Positions 6,830 to 9,800 of a stretch of 9,800 nt of DNA are shown piece by piece. The notes beneath the pieces are model-generated. The model was not told the DNA's origin, made no database searches, and saw only the letters and a list, made by a program, of their open reading frames with translations. The stretch is taken from NCBI GenBank assembly GCA_041493205.1, contig JBGPYM010000106.1:1-9800 (forward strand). Reading direction: 5' to 3'. How positions within the stretch are numbered: the first letter of the stretch is position 1; each line of letters starts with the position of its first letter. The translations under genes were made by a program, and so were the position numbers. The DNA is from JBGPYM01 sp041493205. Its GTDB lineage: Bacteria > Bacteroidota > Ignavibacteria > UBA10030 > UBA6906.

Positions 6830-6835
6830 CCGCGT

Positions 6836-7630
6836 ATGAAGGAGCCAACGGAATTTACGATTACCGGGGGGCATTTGAGCGACGAGGGGGTGGCACTCTT
6901 CGTCGATGCCCTGAAACTCGGAACGGCCGATCAGCTGCCGGACACCATGCGCATGCATGTTGCCGACTGTGACCGGTGCCAGCGGGAAGTGACGGGACTA
7001 TTCGCGGCTCTCGGGAAGGAGGATTATTCCGGCCTGGAGCAGCATCCTTATTTCCGCCTGGGGAAGGGGGCATCGCACCCGACATCCGCATGGATCTGGC
7101 GGGCGGCGGCCGCGCTTGCGGCACTCATCCTACTCCCGGGCCTCATCTACTACCTTGTCGTCCGCAATGCAGGGGGAAATGTTCAGCCGACGGTAGCGGC
7201 AACGGCGCCCGCCGACACGAGCGCGCTCACTCCGCCGGCGGCGAATCACGGGCCGTCACCCGGCGGGCAGGAGCTCGCGGCGAATTTCACACCGAACCTG
7301 GAGCTCGAGGAGCTTGTAACCGCGGGGACACGGTCGACGTCGCTGAAAGATGTCGTACCGGTAAACGAGGCGGTGGTACGCGGGACAGCGATCCGGTTTG
7401 ACTGGGGTCCGCGCGGAGAGCGGCAGTGGACGCTGGTCATTATGGACGCCGCGGGGCAGGATGTGTACAGCGCGCGCATCAAGGCGCTCCCGCACAGGGC
7501 GGAGAAGAAGCTGGGAGAGGGGCTTTACTACTGGAAGGTCCTCGACGAGCAGGAGGCGGTCTATTTCGGGAAATTCAGCGTCCGGGAAGCCGCTCCGTCC
7601 CCCAGGAGCACAAATCCCGCCCAGAAGTAG
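6836..7630 (+). CDS. Membrane-anchored anti-sigma-like protein with zinc-finger motif and outer Ig/FnIII-like domain
   Basis: 264 residues. The N-terminal cytoplasmic part (1-85) contains HVADCDRC, an HxxxCxxC signature (H41, C45, C48) of the zinc-binding anti-sigma fold, preceded by HLSDEGVALFVDALKLG. One membrane helix spans ~86-108 (WIWRAAAALAALILLPGLIYYLVV). A low-complexity Ala/Pro/Thr linker (~112-145) leads to an outside region with a predicted beta-sandwich at ~180-250 (TAIRFDWGPRGERQWTLVIM ... GLYYWKV ... YFGKFSV), resembling FnIII/Ig-like folds. It lies 44 bases after the sigma factor gene and most likely sequesters that factor at the membrane. The linker between membrane and beta-sandwich would be a plausible protease-sensitive region. 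Its last 70 bases overlap, in convergent orientation, the end of the CHAT-protein gene. The anti-sigma role is inferred from the motif and neighbour. Confidence 0.78.
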   Translation: MKEPTEFTITGGHLSDEGVALFVDALKLGTADQLPDTMRMHVADCDRCQREVTGLFAALGKEDYSGLEQHPYFRLGKGASHPTSAWIWRAAAALAALILLPGLIYYLVVRNAGGNVQPTVAATAPADTSALTPPAANHGPSPGGQELAANFTPNLELEELVTAGTRSTSLKDVVPVNEAVVRGTAIRFDWGPRGERQWTLVIMDAAGQDVYSARIKALPHRAEKKLGEGLYYWKVLDEQEAVYFGKFSVREAAPSPRSTNPAQK

Positions 7631-9800
7631 GGGTTTGCGGTCGCGTTGTTGCGGATCATAGTGCGCTTTGCATTCGAGAGTGCGGAGGCATACCCTTCGC
7701 CGCGGAGGATGTGGCGGTAGAATTCCTGCATCAGGACACCGGTCAGTCTGTCGTTTACTTTCCAGAGCGAATAGGCGATCGACCGGGCTCCTGCTGAGAG
7801 GAATCCGCGCGACATCGCAAGGATCCCCTCTCCCGGCGCCATCCTTCCCACACCGCTTTCACAACTGCTGAGCACCACAAGGTCGGCGCTCAGGTGCATA
7901 TCATAGACCTCCCCGGCATAGAGCACGCCATCCTCCGCGGACGCCGGTTCCCGTGACGGTGAAAACAGGAGCGCCGAGAGTGCGGGATTGTCCTCGTCAA
8001 TAAATCCGTGCGTCGCGATATGAAGTATGCCTGCGCCGGCAGCGCTCGCCTTGAAGCGGTCCTCTGTCGCGTCTCCCTCGACATTACAGGACGACGATCC
8101 ACCCCGGGCGGCAACCATATCGCCGATGGCACGGATCTCTTCTTCCGACCATGGGAGCTCCGTAAACTGTTTACCGTCGACCGTGATGGAGCGTGTCGCA
8201 AGCGGATCGAGTTGTGCGATATACTGATGCTGTTGTTTGTTCCCCACCGCATTCTCCGTCCTGAAGACCGGAGCGAACCCGGCGAACGTCATCCCGCGGT
8301 GCGCATCCGATCCCGGGCGCTCTCTATTCCGGCAGTAGAGCGTGCCGGAGACCGAGTAGCTGATATCGAAATCCCGAACCAGGTAGCGGGGTGACTGGCG
8401 GTCTGCGGAGGGCGCGGTGCCTGAAGAACCAGGCGCATCCGGTGCAATCAGCGCTTCGAACGGCACGTAGCTCAGAGCCCCGGTCGGGACAATGACCAGA
8501 TGCCTGAACCCATGCAGGGAGGGTGCCAGGGGAGCAATGATACGGTTGTAGAGCACGCGGGCAGCGGAGAGGTACCGCGAACGGTCGAGGGTGCGGAGCG
8601 CCCGCCTCAGATCGCCTGCCAATGAATCCGCCGGCCCCGACTTCCCCAGTGTGATGAGCCGGAACGATTCTCTGCCGATGACAAAGGCAGCAAGATTGAC
8701 CGGACCGCGGGCGAACTGGATCATGCATGATCCGGGCTCGAGTACGGCCTGGATGTCGGTAACAGAGGCGATGCGGACACGGGGAGAGAGTGCGGTCTGT
8801 CCGGCATGCGTACGTGCCAGCGAGTCCTCGCATGCGGCGATCGCATTATAGATCCCGACCAAACCTTCACGGAGCGCGGGGACGGCCTGCCTGTCGCCAT
8901 AGCGGGCGGTCCAGTCGATGAGACGTTCCCTCTGGGCTGCCCTGAGACGAAGCGTATCGACCCTGCTGCCGGGGATTGTCATCGCTTCTTTCACCCGCCC
9001 TGATCTTTCAAGACTTTCCAGCAGCACCCCTGCACGAGACCGTTCTGCGAATGCGAGTGCTTTTTCACGGTATACGCTCTGACCTGTCTGTTTCAGCAGA
9101 GATTCCGCAAGCGCGAATCCCTGGGCACACAGCGATTCGAGCTCCGCTTGCGCCGAAAGTTTCGACCCTTCCGACCGGTACGATTCCCTGCCGCGCGCGA
9201 TCGCAGCGGCGGCGGAATCATAGAGCATCAGCGCTTCACGCCGTCGCGCGATCCCTTCACGGCCGGGTGTCGATTCCCTCCTCAGAATTCCCGCCTCTGC
9301 TAGGAGCAGCCGAACCGCCTGCGTTCTTTGTGCCGCCGCGGGGCCGAGGGCCGTGAGAGCACTCTCATACCGGGCAATCGCCGCTGCATAGTTTCCTTCC
9401 TTTACCCTCAGATTTCCGATCGCTTCATGGGTTGCGCTCCGCAGTTCGGGGTTCTCCGCTCCAGCGGAGTCCTGCAGGACGAGGGCCTGCAGGAGCCAGG
9501 TCTCGGCGCTGTCAAGCCGGCCAAGGGCGTTGTACGCATTTCCCGCGCCGAGGGAAGCATCGGCCCGGCTCATCAGGTCGGCCGCCGGCAGGAGTGAAAG
9601 GGCACGAGCGTAGAGTTGCAGCGCACCCCGCGCGTCGCCGGCGGCAAGGAACGCTTCGCCGGCTTCACAGAGGAGCGACGTGATCACGGGCGTTGCCGCT
9701 CCGTAATTCTTCATCTGTGCCGCCATCACCCGGCGGTAGAGGATCACGGCGGTATCGGCATTTCCCCGGAGCAGAGAGAGCCGCGCCAGTTTTCTCTCCA
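7561..9800 (-). CDS. TPR-CHAT domain protein, caspase-like protease (5' end outside window)
   Basis: The frame is open to the right edge, so the true start is beyond 9800; about 745 residues are visible. A GTG at 9747 is internal, because residues upstream of it (ERKLARLSLLRGNADTA) continue the helical repeat. The N-terminal ~190 visible residues are TPR-like (AGEAFLAAGDARGALQLYARAL; LGAGNAYNALGRLDSAETWLLQAL; EAIGNLRVKEGNYAAAIARYESAL), followed by a helical region. The C-terminal ~400 residues form a CHAT domain (YVPFEAL, ATHGFID, SSCESGVG, AMSRGFLSAGARSIAYSLW, PYFWAGFVLLGD). The predicted catalytic histidine is encoded at 8008-8010 (HIATHG) and the cysteine at 7861-7863 (SSCES); both are present, so the protease should be active. 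CHAT proteins are caspase-related, and TPR partners usually mediate recognition. Whether it has a signal peptide cannot be seen. It faces the sigma/anti-sigma pair. Confidence 0.92.
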   Translation of the reverse strand, partial: ERKLARLSLLRGNADTAVILYRRVMAAQMKNYGAATPVITSLLCEAGEAFLAAGDARGALQLYARALSLLPAADLMSRADASLGAGNAYNALGRLDSAETWLLQALVLQDSAGAENPELRSATHEAIGNLRVKEGNYAAAIARYESALTALGPAAAQRTQAVRLLLAEAGILRRESTPGREGIARRREALMLYDSAAAAIARGRESYRSEGSKLSAQAELESLCAQGFALAESLLKQTGQSVYREKALAFAERSRAGVLLESLERSGRVKEAMTIPGSRVDTLRLRAAQRERLIDWTARYGDRQAVPALREGLVGIYNAIAACEDSLARTHAGQTALSPRVRIASVTDIQAVLEPGSCMIQFARGPVNLAAFVIGRESFRLITLGKSGPADSLAGDLRRALRTLDRSRYLSAARVLYNRIIAPLAPSLHGFRHLVIVPTGALSYVPFEALIAPDAPGSSGTAPSADRQSPRYLVRDFDISYSVSGTLYCRNRERPGSDAHRGMTFAGFAPVFRTENAVGNKQQHQYIAQLDPLATRSITVDGKQFTELPWSEEEIRAIGDMVAARGGSSSCNVEGDATEDRFKASAAGAGILHIATHGFIDEDNPALSALLFSPSREPASAEDGVLYAGEVYDMHLSADLVVLSSCESGVGRMAPGEGILAMSRGFLSAGARSIAYSLWKVNDRLTGVLMQEFYRHILRGEGYASALSNAKRTMIRNNATANPYFWAGFVLLGDGAASRTLNFPK

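Noticed and set aside
8324..8833. Minus-strand 169-codon frame inside the CHAT gene
   Set aside because: Alternative frame of the CHAT coding region. The CHAT frame explains this stretch fully.
6033..9800. A CRISPR or type III-E effector locus around the CHAT protein
   Set aside because: No repeat-spacer array and no Cas-like protein can be seen in the window. Only the TPR-CHAT and sigma/anti-sigma parallel remains.

Overview
The window comes from a GC-rich bacterium, most likely of the Bacteroidota/Ignavibacteriota/Chlorobiota (FCB) group. The best taxonomic clue is the C-terminal type IX secretion (T9SS) sorting domain on the protein at 236-1615 (FPNPFNSSTT, then LYSLLGQRV and SGVYFLRL). 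Other clues are weak Shine-Dalgarno sequences before several genes and one candidate promoter of the Bacteroidota TTG / TAnnTTTG kind. This is inference from protein style; there is no rRNA marker in the window.

Layout. (a) 1-1615, + strand: the 3' end of a dienelactone-hydrolase-family gene, then a secreted arylsulfotransferase-like beta-propeller protein carrying a T9SS tag. (b) A short GC palindrome at 1621-1640 separates this from a minus-strand signalling cluster. (c) 1652-5836, - strand, read from right to left: a 91-aa uncharacterised protein, a ~52-aa two-helix membrane protein, a multi-pass CHASE3 sensor histidine kinase, and a soluble REC-kinase-REC hybrid. The last three are tightly spaced and look like one operon. 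Together they suggest membrane sensing that feeds a phosphorelay, but no DNA-binding or enzymatic output domain is present in the window. (d) 6033-7630, + strand: a divergent sigma-70-like factor followed by a single-pass anti-sigma-like protein with a cytoplasmic HxxxCxxC zinc-finger motif and an outside Ig/FnIII-like domain. (e) 7561 to the right edge, - strand: a TPR-CHAT protein with an intact His/Cys pair, pointing towards the anti-sigma gene and overlapping its 3' end by 70 bp. Its N-terminus lies outside the window.

The most interesting part is (d)+(e). A sigma factor, a membrane anti-sigma factor and a TPR-CHAT caspase-like protease sit side by side. This resembles in outline the type III-E CRISPR system, where the TPR-CHAT protease Csx29 cleaves Csx30, a protein that restrains a sigma factor. 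Here there is no CRISPR array or Cas gene in view. The idea that the CHAT protein cleaves the anti-sigma protein is a hypothesis from gene content and proximity only.

No tRNA, rRNA, insertion sequence or CRISPR array was seen, and there is no gene-free stretch longer than 300 bases. The largest gap is the 196-base divergent region at 5837-6032.
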